NCBI RefSeq assembly: GCF_000208745.1
Contig: NC_030855.1
Span: 20,198,966 to 20,262,965 of the forward strand
Length of the DNA stretch: 64,000 nt
Reading direction: 5' to 3'
Source of the DNA: Theobroma cacao
Taxonomy: Eukaryota > Streptophyta > Magnoliopsida > Malvales > Malvaceae
The notes under the pieces were generated by a model. That model was not told the origin of the DNA and made no database searches. It saw nothing but the letters and a program-made list of their open reading frames with translations. Made by a program: the position numbers and the translations under genes. How positions within the stretch are numbered: position 1 is the stretch's first letter; each line of letters starts with the position of its first letter. Positions 49,079 through 60,486 of the stretch are shown piece after piece.

Positions 49079-50150
49079 TGTTGGCAAAATAATGAAGCAA
49101 ATGACAACAAAAACTAGTTTGAGGCGTGATACACTGTAAGGATAATTTTTACCCTTTTAAAGTACAAAACTCGATGCAAAAGCAATATAACGGTTATCTC
49201 CCAACATTCAACAAACTCTTTCTGATTAGTTTACACAAACTATCAGGATCCGAAGAAAAAAAGTTAAAAATAAGAAAAAAACCTAACAAAACAAGCAAGT
49301 GAGGGAAACAAAGAAGAGGAAGGCAAGAAAACTAAGAAGAGAAGATGTGAGAACTAAGGTGTGTTAGGAACTAAGGTGGAGGCTAGTATTTATACGTTAA
49401 GGATAAAGGGGAATTAGGAATAACGTTGCAAAAAATCAAGAGAAAATCAAAAAATTTTATAACGTTATACAACGCTTTAGAAGATTGAGTCTATTAATGT
49501 TATATACCATTCTGAAAGACTGAGTTTGAAATACTGATTCAATTAAAGACTAACTTTTAGTTTGCACAAACTATCAAGGATACCAGAAACAATAAAAAAA
49601 TTAAAAAAAAACCCAAAAAAACAAGAAATTAGGGAAACAAAGAAGAGGAAGGCAAGAAAACTAAAAAAAGAATATGTGAGAATTGAGGTGTGTTGGGAAT
49701 TGAAGTGGAGGCTGGTATTTATAGGTTGAGGATAGAGGAGAATTAGGAATAACGTTACAGAAAATCAAGAGAAAATAAAAATTTTTTATAATGTTATAAA
49801 ATGTTCTAGAAGATTAAGTCTATTAACGTTATGAAAGATTGAGTCTGAAAGACTGATTCAATCAAAGATTAACTCTTTACCACGACAAAAAAACCGAGTC
49901 AAGTAAGGTAAAAAATAAACCATCTAGGTACAAAATATCACTTGGGCCTAACTCATGTGTATACTCGTGCACAGAGTGGGAAATTCACATTTTCTCAATG
50001 CTTGACCCGATCTTATGTAGGCGTAAGCTCACTTTTCTTTTTTTTCCTTACAATAAGCCTATAATGGGTTTGCTTATATAAAGTAATAACATCTTTTGTA
50101 CCTAGGCAATGTGGGATATTGAAATCTTATAAGATACTATAAGTTCAATA
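49079..50150 (-). repeat. 5' LTR of Copia-2 (1072 bp, with internal duplication)
   Basis: Partner of 43769-44558, but about 280 bp longer because a segment of roughly 320-340 bp is present twice in tandem (about 49219-49558 and 49559-49875). Its outer end carries TA instead of TG on the minus strand. Confidence 0.82.
49219..49875. repeat. Tandem duplication inside the Copia-2 5' LTR
   Basis: Both copies run from cacaaactatcaagga-like through gggaaacaaagaagagga, ggtgtgttaggaact-like, tatttat, gaattaggaataacgtt and aaagactgagtttgaaa-like to gattcaat. The copies are clearly diverged, so the duplication is not recent. It includes the TATA region, giving the LTR two candidate promoter cores. Confidence 0.78.
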
Positions 50151-50605
50151 AGTTTATCCTTACCACAAATTGGAGATTTCACAAATAACTCATATGTGTC
50201 TGAAAGCAACGCAAGGAACAATAACGTCTTTTTCTCTTCTTCCACTTTCACTTCAACATTCTTCAACCGATTAATGATCTCGTCGAACCCATTCATATGC
50301 TTTATAAGGTTTTCATTCTTCTTCATTTTCAAGCGATACAATTTTCGCCTAAGTTGTAACTTGTTGAAAAATTTTTTACCAAATAATTTGTTTCCAACCT
50401 TTCTCACAACTTTATAGTGAATTTATCGTCAATAACATAGTTAAATACGTTATTCTTGATACAAAGTCAAACAGTACTTATACACCTTTCCTCTAACTCT
50501 AGCCATTCAACATCTAGCACTTTGAGAAATTCGTTAAGTAGTAACTTTACATATTCTTATTGAATCTTAATCTACTAAACTCTAAGCTCTAATGCTGGTT
50601 TGTTA
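50151..50605 (-). pseudogene. Old Copia element, 5' gag part and primer-binding relic
   Basis: The minus strand shows LNEFLKVLDVEWLELEERCI, KNNVFNYVIDDKFTIKL and RLETNYLVKNF, then a frame change and RRKLYRLKMKKNENLIKHMN, FDEIINRLKNVEVKVEEEKK and LLSDTYELFVKSPICGKDK. This is the classic Copia Gag (UBN2-type) region. It breaks off at KDK exactly where the Copia-2 LTR begins. gctctaatgctg at 50586-50597 is, on minus, a decayed initiator-Met-tRNA primer site. The next base block upstream is presumed LTR. Confidence 0.75.
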
Positions 50606-51170
50606 TTAAAACTACTCAAAAAGCAGCAAAGATATAATCTAAAAGAATCAAGTAAAAAAAAAAAAACATACAAATTTATATAATTCGACCTCTTACTTAC
50701 ATCCATTGAGTAAAATAGATTTTCTACTATTGAGAAATTAAAGAACAATATTTGTCAATGGTTTCCCAAACCAATCTAAAGACCCATTGTACACCCTCTC
50801 TCAATAGTCTCATATGAACACTCACTCACACTCACTGTAGTTCCATGCACCTAGGGCACAAGATGGAATTACAAGGTATTCCCTCTTTAGAGCTTCCAAA
50901 AGTATTACTACGCTTTTAAAGTTTAGAGATTCACTTTTATAATATAAAAAATTAAAAATTAAATTAAAACTCAATATAGAACAAAAAATTTAAAATTATA
51001 CAATAACTCAATGTATACACAAATAAAATTGTTGTACAATTACACCTCTTTGATTGTAACCATTTCGAATTTAAACCTTTTGTTACTGCTTTTTTTTTTT
51101 TTTACTTGGTTGTAACTTTGAATACAAGAACCCAAACGAGAAATTGTGAAGACTGATCTTTTATGCTTAT
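50606..51170 (-). repeat. Presumed 5' LTR of the old Copia element
   Basis: Lies directly upstream (minus) of the primer-binding relic and has the non-coding, AT-rich look of a Copia LTR. There is no second copy in the window, so the outer limit is a guess. Confidence 0.35.
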
Positions 51171-52175
51171 CAAGATTTCGAAGCTTTGCCATACTTAATA
51201 GCTATCTCATTGCTTAGTGCCTCATCAATCCTTTCTTCATTTCTGCTTAGGGCTATCAATTTTAACAATGCTAGAAACCATGCATTCAATAAAGACATCG
51301 TTTTCTTTATTCTGTTTAATTGTCTACTGAATGGAAAAAGAAAAATAGAGAGTTAACCAAATTAAGCACCCTTTTTAAAGAAATCCTCCCTTCGTTACTT
51401 CGGCTCCCTTAGTTTTGGTTCTTTACTTAAACATCTAGGAGAAGAAAAAAAAAACTGGGAAAAAATGTATCTTGAGCAAAAACTAGTTGTGGATCAGGGG
51501 ATCAACATGACCAAAATTTACAATGCCTACTCTACCATATAGAGAATATACTCTGAAAACATTCTCATGAATAAATTGAATCCATAGACATTTTTCATCA
51601 TCTCAATCTCAATAGATTTGATGCACGTATCTTTTAGTTGAAGGTGAGCTTGTTATCTAATTACCTGCATGCAGAACTTCCCAACATTTTTAGACGTACT
51701 AAGCAACAAAATTAATAGATTGGAAAATAATCCTTCATTAGGGTTTCATCTTTTCATTTTTGTAATAATTATGTTATAAGATAGGGGTAGCATTTTCCTT
51801 TCTATATTTCTCAAATTAATTACACGTAAAAACAATCACCAAAAATTTCTTATAATTACACTTGACTGGACGACATGTCGGCATTTTTCATCTGGCTCTC
51901 AACACTGGCAAGTTATAAAAGAAAAAAGAGAAGTGAGACCAAACCGAGCGATATGATAACATTTAAAACTACATGATGAAAACGAAAGGGTACAAGTCTC
52001 CTTAACAAAAGCAACGAGCAAATTCCTTTTTATTTTCTCTTTATCCTTGTCATGATGGCAATTCTAACGTGCATTACCATTAATTAATGTGCATTCCGAT
52101 TTGAGAAGTGAATTCCAAACCAAACTGTGGTCCAAAGTTTTTTGTTTCTCTCTCAATTGGTCCAAAAGTTGCATA
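51171..52175. other. Spacer, no gene recognised
   Basis: AT-rich intergenic DNA with only short chance frames. The last 100 bases are the 3' flank of the small minus-strand gene candidate. Confidence 0.45.
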
Positions 52176-52436
52176 CTAGCCAGTGGTGGTAATGCTTAGA
52201 CAAGTCACCTCAAGAACTTTGAATTTTTGTGGATGTGATGGGAGGGAGAAGACTCGTGGATTTACTTGAATGTGTACTTTAATTTCCCCAAAGGCAGACG
52301 CGTTCAAAATAATGCTTGCCTGACCGACCAGCTGCTGGCTGGAAAGATCATCAATTTGCTTAGACACATTATCATCGTGTGAATGTGATCGTCCCTTTCC
52401 CATTTGACCTTCTCCTCCATGGGTAGTTTTCTCCAT
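52176..52436 (-). CDS. Small hypothetical protein, 86 residues
   Basis: ATG 52436 to TAG 52176. It starts MEKTTHGGEGQMGKGRSHSH and ends KFKVLEVTCLSITTTG. The N-terminal third is hydrophilic, Gly/His-rich and probably disordered. The C-terminal half is a compact mixed sequence (ASAFGEIKVHIQVNPRVFSL) that could form beta strands. No signal peptide or TM segment. Coding support: base composition is more balanced than in the flanks, and a TATA box sits about 105 bp upstream of the ATG. I do not recognise the family. It could also be a single-exon remnant. Confidence 0.42.
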   Translation of the reverse strand: MEKTTHGGEGQMGKGRSHSHDDNVSKQIDDLSSQQLVGQASIILNASAFGEIKVHIQVNPRVFSLPSHPQKFKVLEVTCLSITTTG

Positions 52437-52538
52437 GCCCCTTAGTCAATTATCAGCATCTCTTACCTCTCTCTCTACATCTCATCTACATCAAAAACGA
52501 CACTCAACCAACAGTAATATCAAAATTCAAAACCCACG

Positions 52539-52545
52539 TTTTATA
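52539..52545 (-). promoter_or_regulatory. TATA box for the 86-residue gene candidate
   Basis: The minus strand reads TATAAAA at 52545-52539 within ccttttataaaacgtggg. A start site about 30 bases downstream would leave a leader of about 75 nt, rich in CT/GA, before ATG 52436. Confidence 0.4.
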
Positions 52546-55357
52546 AAAGGGTGATGACTTTCCCTGATGTGCAGATGAAAATAACACTCTAATTTAATTT
52601 AAATTAAAAGGCAAAAATTTTTAGCTAGAGAAGATAACAAAAGCAACGACGACTGAGCTCCATCAATAAAATTATTGATGTCCACATAAGTGATTCTGAG
52701 TTTGAATTTTCTTTGTTTTTACTAATAATTTGTGTTAAGGCAAAGGTTTCATGTGGGTTGTTTGTTCACTTCAAATATCGTAGCTTTCAATCAAATATTT
52801 CCTGAGCTTTTATTCTAGCTAGCGTGAGATTAACTTCGTGTCCAACGATTTCAGTAATGGATTCCAGGCAAACAGGGACTCGTATTCAATTTCTTTTTCC
52901 TTTTGTCCGAACTACCAACAAGACTTGACAGCCTGGTCAATAATTTCATGACGTCAGAGACAGGAGAGTAAACAGAAATTTGAAGGCTCGGCCTTTTATT
53001 TGGAAACGAATCATTTTTCATTGAGATTACGTGATTGAAAGAACATGCATATATCTCCCCGTTGAAACGTCTTTTCTTGGTGCTTTCTGTTTGGCTTCAA
53101 TTAAGAATACAAGAGCGGTGCCCCGATTCATTATATTTTTTATTAAAAATAATTTTAAATTACATAATATTATAAATAAAAATAATTTTAAATTTAAAAA
53201 CATTATAAATAATAGTAATAATGATAAATTAAAGATAATTATTTTAAAAAGTCATTATTTTTAAAATATTTTCTCATGTCTAATTAAGTAAAATTTTTTA
53301 TTTAAATAATTTTTAAAAAAAATATTTGATTTTTTATATCTTAATATATGTTAATGTTGATATAATCATATTTTGTTAATTACGTGATTCTAATAGTGAA
53401 ATCAAATTCATATTGAAAAAATATAATATTTTAAAAGTAATTATTGCTAAGCTACATAATTGATACAATAATATTATTAAAATAAAATGAATAGTTTTTG
53501 AAAGTCAAAATAAAATGAATGTTAATTACACTTATTAAAAAAATTTTAGTTTTAATGATGAAATTTTCTAAATTATCTTCAATTTTAATTAATACTTTCT
53601 TATCTTATATCTTTATAATTATTTAGAATTAATCCATTTTATGATTCCTACTATGTCTCATTAAAAATTAAAAATTTGTTTCACTTCAATTTTGAATGAA
53701 ATCCACAAATATCCACCTCAATACTTTATTTTATAATATATATATATATATATATATATTCCCTGAAGGGGACAATAATGCACATAGTAAATCTGTATGA
53801 GTAGTAAGAAAAGAGATCAACCCTCACTTTTTTATGCAGCAAAATACAACCAATCACTTACCAGACTATTAAAAAATAAAAAAAAACAGACAAAAAGTCC
53901 ACATCGTGTTTCAGGCGAGTGAACAACACTCTCTAATTACAACCCAACACTACCCGTGACTAAATAAGGAGGCCCAAAAAAGTATGTAACAGACTAAACT
54001 ATGAAACACAAACCTCTTTGTACCTCTCTTTTGCTTCCATATGTTTTTTCTTTCTTTCTATTCTCTCCACGTGGCAAAATGAGAAAAGAGTAAAAGAACA
54101 AATGATGGGAATGGGCAAAAAAACACCAACAGGGTCAAAGCAAACCCTCCACACACTGATCATCCAAGGATTCACTTACAAACGTGGGCAATTTGGGTTT
54201 TCTTTCATAAGCCATACTAGAGATTTCAAGCCCCTTTGTTCAAGCCTGGCCGTGGCAAAGGTCTAAAACTCTTAACTTGAAAACGTGCCTCGATTGACTT
54301 ATAGACAAAAAAGATTTCAATTTGACTCATGGGCAAACGTGGCTTGACTGACTCTTTTGCAAAGTTTGGCTGACTCATGGGTTGGGAGACTGACAAGGTG
54401 GCCAATGATTTAGTTGACACGTGGTTAAATGAAAAAGTCTTTTTAATATTTTTTTTAAGTATGTAATAAATTTATGAAAAAATTTTAAATATAATATAAG
54501 AAACTTAATTTAATAATTTATGATTCGTACAAAATTGAATTTTTTAAATTTAACAAGGTATTGAAGCTTATGGGATATTATGAATTATTATTATTATTGT
54601 TATTCAAGATTTGTATGTGATATATGAAGGTGCCAATATAGAAAAGTCGTTTGTTAATGTTCATGATTGAGTTGGCAATTTAATGTTGAATTATTTTATA
54701 ATTCTTATTTAACAGTTTAAAAAAAATCAACTATTAGTTATGAATTTTCAAATCAAGACCTAAGTTAGGTACGAAAGCTCGATATGTTAGCTATTCCGGC
54801 CCCTTATGCATGAATTTGACTGACATTTTGAGTGTTGATTTTCTTAATATTATTCATACTTTAAACATTTAAATTTCACAATTATCATTAGATTTACAAA
54901 TAAAAATTAATTAATAACATGAAAAGCACCTATGTACTATACCACAACATTATGGTCATTTATTTCGTGAATCGTGCTTTGACATATTAATGTATATTTT
55001 AGACTATTTAAATTTTCAAATTATGTGATTCACACGTTTCAAATTGTAGCTCCTTATAAGGAAGGCTACTAGATATTATCAAATTATAGACTTTGGTACT
55101 TTACATATTTTGCTCTTATTCCTACATATGATGTAACCTAGGCTTGCATCATGGCTGCAATTGCTGTAATACAGTAAATGTGCAAGGGGACCGTTAGGGA
55201 TCGGAAATTACAATTAACCAACACATTTGTGACATGAACACTGTTAAATAGAATCCAAGCTTGAACGTAGGCCTTAACAATTGTTACTCCTCTTCGGTTT
55301 TTCTATCTCTTAGCTTTCTCAAATGTACACTTGATATATATAATGATAAATCATAGA
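52546..55357. other. AT-rich spacer, no gene recognised
   Basis: Mostly very AT-rich. A TA microsatellite lies at about 53737-53759. 53980-54420 is less AT-rich and has open frames on both strands (54018-54266 plus, 54226-54420 minus), but neither has a recognisable domain. Imperfect repeats of gactgactcttttgcaaag / ggctgactcatggg type occur near 54300-54390. Confidence 0.45.
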
Positions 55358-55869
55358 CAAGATATTTAAAAAAATTAAATTATTTAAAAAAATTTAAATG
55401 AACCCTTTTATTTTTATTGTATTTAATTAAGTGTTTGTAGTTTTATTTTGAGTCAAATAAATTTTTATATTTTTACTTTGAGTCAAAACAAGTCTTTATA
55501 ATTAATTATTGATTTAATCAGAATGTCATTTGTCATTTTATGTTATGTAGCGCTGACGTAGCATGCTAACATATCATAAATAACAATGATAAAACATGAT
55601 AACATATTTTAATTAATGACAATATGACATGCTAATTTGGTATAATAACATAATCATGCAACATTTTTCACCATCCACATCAATGCCATATCAATGTCAT
55701 GTGGATATAAAATGACAAGTGATATTTTAACTAATGACAATTAGTCAATCATTAGTTATAAAAGCTTATTTGACACAAAATAAAAATATAGGAACTTGAT
55801 TAAATACAATAAAAGAATAAAGACTTTGAATTTTAATAAATAGTTTAGAGACTTTTTTGAACATTATAC
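55358..55869. mobile_element. Fold-back (long-TIR) non-autonomous DNA element
   Basis: The left arm (about 55358-55540) reads ttattgtatttaattaag, then tttattttgagtcaaataa, then taattattgattta, then cacttgtcatttta-like. The reverse complement of the right arm (about 55700-55869) gives ttattgtatttaatcaag, then tttattttgtgtcaaataa, then taatgattgacta, then cttgtcatttta, in the same order. The arms are about 150-170 bp of imperfect inverted repeat around a short AT-rich core with no open frame. This is the structure of MITE/fold-back elements. Target duplication not resolved. Confidence 0.72.
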
Positions 55870-56128
55870 CTAAATTATATATATGCTTTATCATATTTGG
55901 TATTTACTTGAAGAAGAGGTAGAATAAATAAATTAAGCATAAGATTTTATATACACCAAATATAAACTATATGATAATATTCTCTAATCTTATGCCTACT
56001 TAGTGTTTAACTAAATATACTAACATCTGTTGTTATATTTAATCTGCATTGAAAAATTTAGATGAAAGAGACTGCATATATAATAACAAAGACTATACAT
56101 TTTTTAAATTTGTTATTAAATGTGAAAA

Positions 56129-56462
56129 TGTTATGAAATATGTGAATATCCATTGTATTTCATAATACCCAATGTATCTCCCGATATCCAATGTACATAT
56201 TTATATTGGTACATCCATATCTTCTGGTTACATCCAGTGTATGTACATTCCTATCTACTAAGTTCATTGTATGTACATTCCTATCTACTAAGTTCATTCT
56301 CTCTATTTATGTAAATTCATTCCCCTTCCACCTATGTGTGCCTATAAATAGAGGCATCATAGATGATGGTAGATATACTGAAATAAGAAATGAAATAGAA
56401 GATCTTCTTATATTCTTACTACTTTTTTCTAATATTCTCTTTCAAAGTTATATTTCATAACA
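56129..56462 (+). repeat. 5' LTR of Copia-3, with a 30-bp duplication
   Basis: 334 bp, ends tttcataaca. The 30-bp unit starting tgtatgtacattcctatcta is present twice in direct tandem, at about 56238-56297, whereas the 3' LTR has it once. A TATA-like ctataaatag lies near 56342. Confidence 0.88.
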
Positions 56463-56669
56463 CGTTATCAGCATGAGGCTCTAACCAACTAAAAAGGTAA
56501 TTTTTTTATTCTTCAATCACTTAGATTTTAATTTTGTATACTGTCCAACCGGCCTGAAGTTGATAACTGCCCTTGAGCCTCCTTCCGTCCCTTGAAGTTA
56601 GGATGGGCCCCTAAGACACCTGAAGTTGTCAATACAAGTGCAAATAGGAATCATTGAGAAAAAATAAGA

Positions 56670-59600
56670 TGTTTGTTTGCTTGATAGTTCAACGACACAT
56701 ACCATACTTCGTAGCAAGCATTTTTTCTCAAGTGTGACATTGCGTAAGACAAATGTCCATACAACATCAGGTCTTATTGGGATTATTAATGGCTTTGGAA
56801 ATACGACAATTATTCTGCCAAATGGCGTCACCTTGCATATCGAGGATACATTGCTAAATAGTAGATCGAAGATGAATTTACTTAGCTTCAAATATGTACG
56901 TCGTAATGGGTACCATCTTGAGACAATTTCTAAGCAAAATAAGGACTATCTCTACATCACTTATAAGATGGGCCAAAAGACCATCCATGACAAGCTGGAA
57001 GCTTTAACTATAAGATTGTTTTGTGTCACTATTAGAGTTGTTGAATCCTACTCTATCATGTCCTAAAGACTAGTAAATCTAGATAAATTTGAACTTTAGC
57101 ATGATAGTCTAGGTCACTCGGGAGCTACGATGATGCGTAAGATAATCCAAAATACTAGAAGACACCCTTTAAAGGATAAAAAGGTTTCGTTGTCCAAAGA
57201 TTATATGTGTGAAACTTATTCACAAGGAAAGCTTATTACTAAACCTTCTATGACAATGGTAAATCTTGAATCCCCTTCATTATTGCAAAGAATTCATGGT
57301 GATATTTGTGGACCAATACAATTGATAAGTGGGCTGTTTCGATATTTCATGGTATTAGTGGACGCATTTTGCAAATGGTCCCATGTTTGCTTGTTATTTA
57401 TGCACAATGTCGCCTTTGCACATTTACTTGCGCTGATTATAAAGCTCCGAGTACATTTCCCTGATTATCCAATCAAGAGCATAAGGATGGATAATGCTAG
57501 TGAATTTATATCAAAGAGCTTTGATGCGTATTGCGTTTCACTAAGAATCGAGGTTGAGCACCCGGTTTCACATGTTCATACTCAAAACAGATTGGCAAAA
57601 TCCTTGATTAAGCGCATCCAAATCATAGCTTGTATTGTATTATTAAGAATAAAGCCTAACTATTCAGCATGAAGTCATGCTGTTTTGCATGCGGTTGCAC
57701 TAACTAGATTGCGCCTTACTGCTCGTCTTCTGCAATCTCCTATGTAGTTGGTTCTAGGCTATGAACTAGACATTTCATATTTACACACCTTTGGTTGCAC
57801 TGTGCAGGTGCTTGCAACACCGCAAAAAAGGACTACAATGTGTCCTCAATACCGTTTGGGCATTTACGTTGGGTTTAATTCACCATTTATTATTAGTTTC
57901 TTGGTACCAACGATGGATGATCTTTTTACCGCTAGATTCGCGGATTGTCATTTTGATGAAATAGTGTTTCCATCGATTAGAATATTTTAAAGCTACCATA
58001 GCTAAGGAGCATAAACCAATTGAGAATTTTTCCTGAAATGAGAAAAACCTATCCCATTTAAACCCAAAAACTCTTGAATGTGAAAATGAGATGTTGCATA
58101 TAATCCATTTATAGGCAATTGCTAATAGACTTCTTGACACATTTAATGATGCTATCAAGGTTACAAATTCTTATATTCCAGTTGTGAATGTTCCAACTAG
58201 GATTGTTGTTCTTGAAGAACAGGCTGAAATGGATCAAATTGGCTCTGCTTAAAGCGTGGAAGACCGAAAGGATCAAAAGGCACTGCCTCTCAAAAACAAA
58301 AGGGAAAGAATCAAGAAACCATTCCAGAAGAGCCTAGTGTTGAGCTTGCTCCAAAAGCGCTTATTGCCCCTAAAAAGGCACAAATCCATGAAAAGATCAT
58401 TAACTTTAGGAATAATGAGATTTCCATTACTTATTGTAATGAGATTTGGGATCGAAATGAGATAATCATTGATAACGCTTTTGTACTTTTAGTTACTCGT
58501 AAGATTATAAACGATGATTATGAATCGTAATTTATTATCAAGCATCGTCAAAAGCATGATTGGCCCAAGTGGAAGGAAGTAATTCAAGCTGAATTAGCTT
58601 CCTTAGCTAAACAAAAGGTTTTCGGGTTTGTAACTCAAACTCTCGATAATGTAAAGCTTGTTGGATACAAATGGGTCTTTGTTCGAAAACGAAATGAGAA
58701 AAACAAGGTTGTGAGGTATAAAGCTTGACTAGTTGCCCAAGGCTTCTCTCAAAGACTTGAGATTGATTATAATGAGACATATTATTCACTTGTGATGGAT
58801 GTGATTACCTTTAGTTTCTTTATTACCGTGGTAGTTTCTAAAAAATTGAAAATGTGTCTTGTGGACATTGTGATAGCATATCTATATGGTTCATTAGACT
58901 CCTATATTTATATGAAAATTCTCGAGGGATTAAAAATGCCTGAAGCATACACTTCCCACAACTTATTCTTAATAAAGTTGCAAATATTTTTGTATGGGTT
59001 AAAGGAATATGGTCACATGTGGTATCGGCATTTAAGCAAGTACCTAATCAAGGAAAAGTACCAAAATGATCTTATTTGCCTATGCATGTTTATTAAGAAA
59101 TAGGATATTGGATTTGCTATTATAACAGTTTATGTCGACGATATGAATTTAATTGGAACTTTAGAAAAGTTATTTAAAACTGCTGAATATTTGAAAAGGG
59201 GGTTTGAAGTTAAAGATTTGGGTAAAACCAAACTTTGTCTTGGTGTAAAGCTTGAGCACAATGAAAATGGAATAATTGTCCATCAGCTAGCATATATTGA
59301 GAGGTTGCTTAGACGTTTTGCCATGGACAAGGCTCACCCATTGAGCACCCCTAGGGTTGTAAGGTCTCGTGAACCCTAAAAGAACCTATTTCATCCTAAA
59401 GAACCTGAAAAGGAGATAATTGGTCCTGAAGTACCATATCTCAATGCAATTAGGGCTTTGATGTACTTGGCACAATGTACGAAACCGGATATCGCTTTTG
59501 TGATCAATTTGTTGGAACATTTTAGTTCTAAGTCAACCCCGAAGACACTAAAATGGAATAAAATATATCTTTCGTTATCTCAGAGGATCCATAGATTTGG

Positions 59601-60138
59601 GATTATATTATTCCAAAGATTCCACTAACTCTAGTTTAGTTGGATACGCTGATGCGGGATATAAATCTGATTCGCACTAGGCCCACTCTTAAACCGGTTA
59701 TTTATTTTGCTATAACGGCACTGCTATTTCTTGATGCTCTATTAAGCAAACGCTAGTAGCTGCATCCTCCAACCACTCTAAGATTATCGCTCTATATGAA
59801 GAAGAATAGAGTGTGCTTAGTTGAGATACATTATAACGCATACTTATAATTCTTGTTGTTTAACACAAGTTACAAATTCTCCCACTATAATTTATGAAGA
59901 TAATGTTGCTTGCGTTGCATAAGTCAGGAGAGGATATATTAAAAGTGATAGAACCAAGCATAACTTGTCGAAATTTTTCTACACTCACGAACTCCAAGAA
60001 AATCAACAAGTTGACATTAAACAAATTCAATCCACCAATAATCTTGTAGATCTTTTTACCAAATTATTATTGAAGTCAACGTTTGATAAATTAGTATATG
60101 GCATTGGAATGCGAAAAGTTAACAAGAAAAAAGATTAA
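56670..60138 (+). pseudogene. Copia-3 pol remnant (protease to RNase H)
   Basis: The protease motif LDSSTTHTI (D-S-S-T for D-S-G-A) is near 56678. GAG-pre-integrase HDSLGHSG is near 57100. The integrase core has IHGDICGPI (57290), VDAFCKWSHV, RMDNASEF and a degenerate HTQNRLAKSLIKR. The reverse transcriptase region shows YKWVFVRKRN and VYVDDM, with YVDD at 59131-59142, and EVKDLG. RNase H is fragmentary (about 59640-60060) and ends near DLFTKLLLKSTFDKL. Stops occur near 57063, 57670, 58728 and 59101, and the frame changes several times. Inactive. Confidence 0.87.
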
Positions 60139-60178
60139 TTTGCCCCAGAAGTGGCGATATGGCTTAAGTAAGGGGGAG

Positions 60179-60481
60179 TGTTATGAAATATGTGAATATT
60201 CATTGTATTTCATAATACCCAATGTATTTTCGTATATCCAATGTACATGTTTATGTTGGTACATCCCTATCTCTTGGTTATATCCAGTGTATGTACATCC
60301 CTATCTATTAAGTTCATTTTCTCTATTTATGTAAATTCATTCCCCCTCAACTTATGTGTGCCTATAAATAAAGGCATTGTAGTTGATGGTGATATATTTA
60401 AACAAGAAATGAAATAGAAGATCTTCTTACATTCTTACTATTTCTCTCTAGTATTCCCTTTCAAAGTTATATTTCACAATA
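60179..60481 (+). repeat. 3' LTR of Copia-3
   Basis: 303 bp, single copy of the 30-bp unit, ends tttcacaata, where the final CA has changed to TA. Followed by the gaaaa target duplication. Confidence 0.88.
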
Positions 60482-60486
60482 GAAAA

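Larger units (their letters stand above)
43769..50150 (-). mobile_element. Copia-2: LTR retrotransposon nested in an older Copia gag
   Basis: Minus-strand element bounded by LTRs at 43769-44558 (3') and 49079-50150 (5'). The terminal dinucleotides have decayed (TG to TA at 50150, CA to TA at 43769). Flanking 5-mers, read plus, are agtgt and agttt, a one-mismatch target duplication. Interior order on minus is gag, protease, integrase remnants, reverse transcriptase with YVDD at 46058-46069, RNase H. Heavily decayed with many stops. No normal primer-binding site is visible between the 5' LTR and the gag ATG, which are only 12 bases apart. Confidence 0.88.
56129..60481 (+). mobile_element. Copia-3: gag-less LTR retrotransposon
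   Basis: LTRs at 56129-56462 and 60179-60481 bound a 3.7-kb interior. The target duplication gaaaa is perfect (56124-56128 and 60482-60486). Primer site cgttatcagcatgag follows the 5' LTR, and the purine tract aagtaagggggag precedes the 3' LTR. Only about 200 bp separate the primer site from the protease, so Gag is essentially absent. The LTRs differ at about 11% of positions by my count, older than Copia-1. Confidence 0.9.

Noticed and set aside
54018..54420. Overlapping open frames on both strands
   Set aside because: Neither shows a domain, and both are short; treated as spacer.
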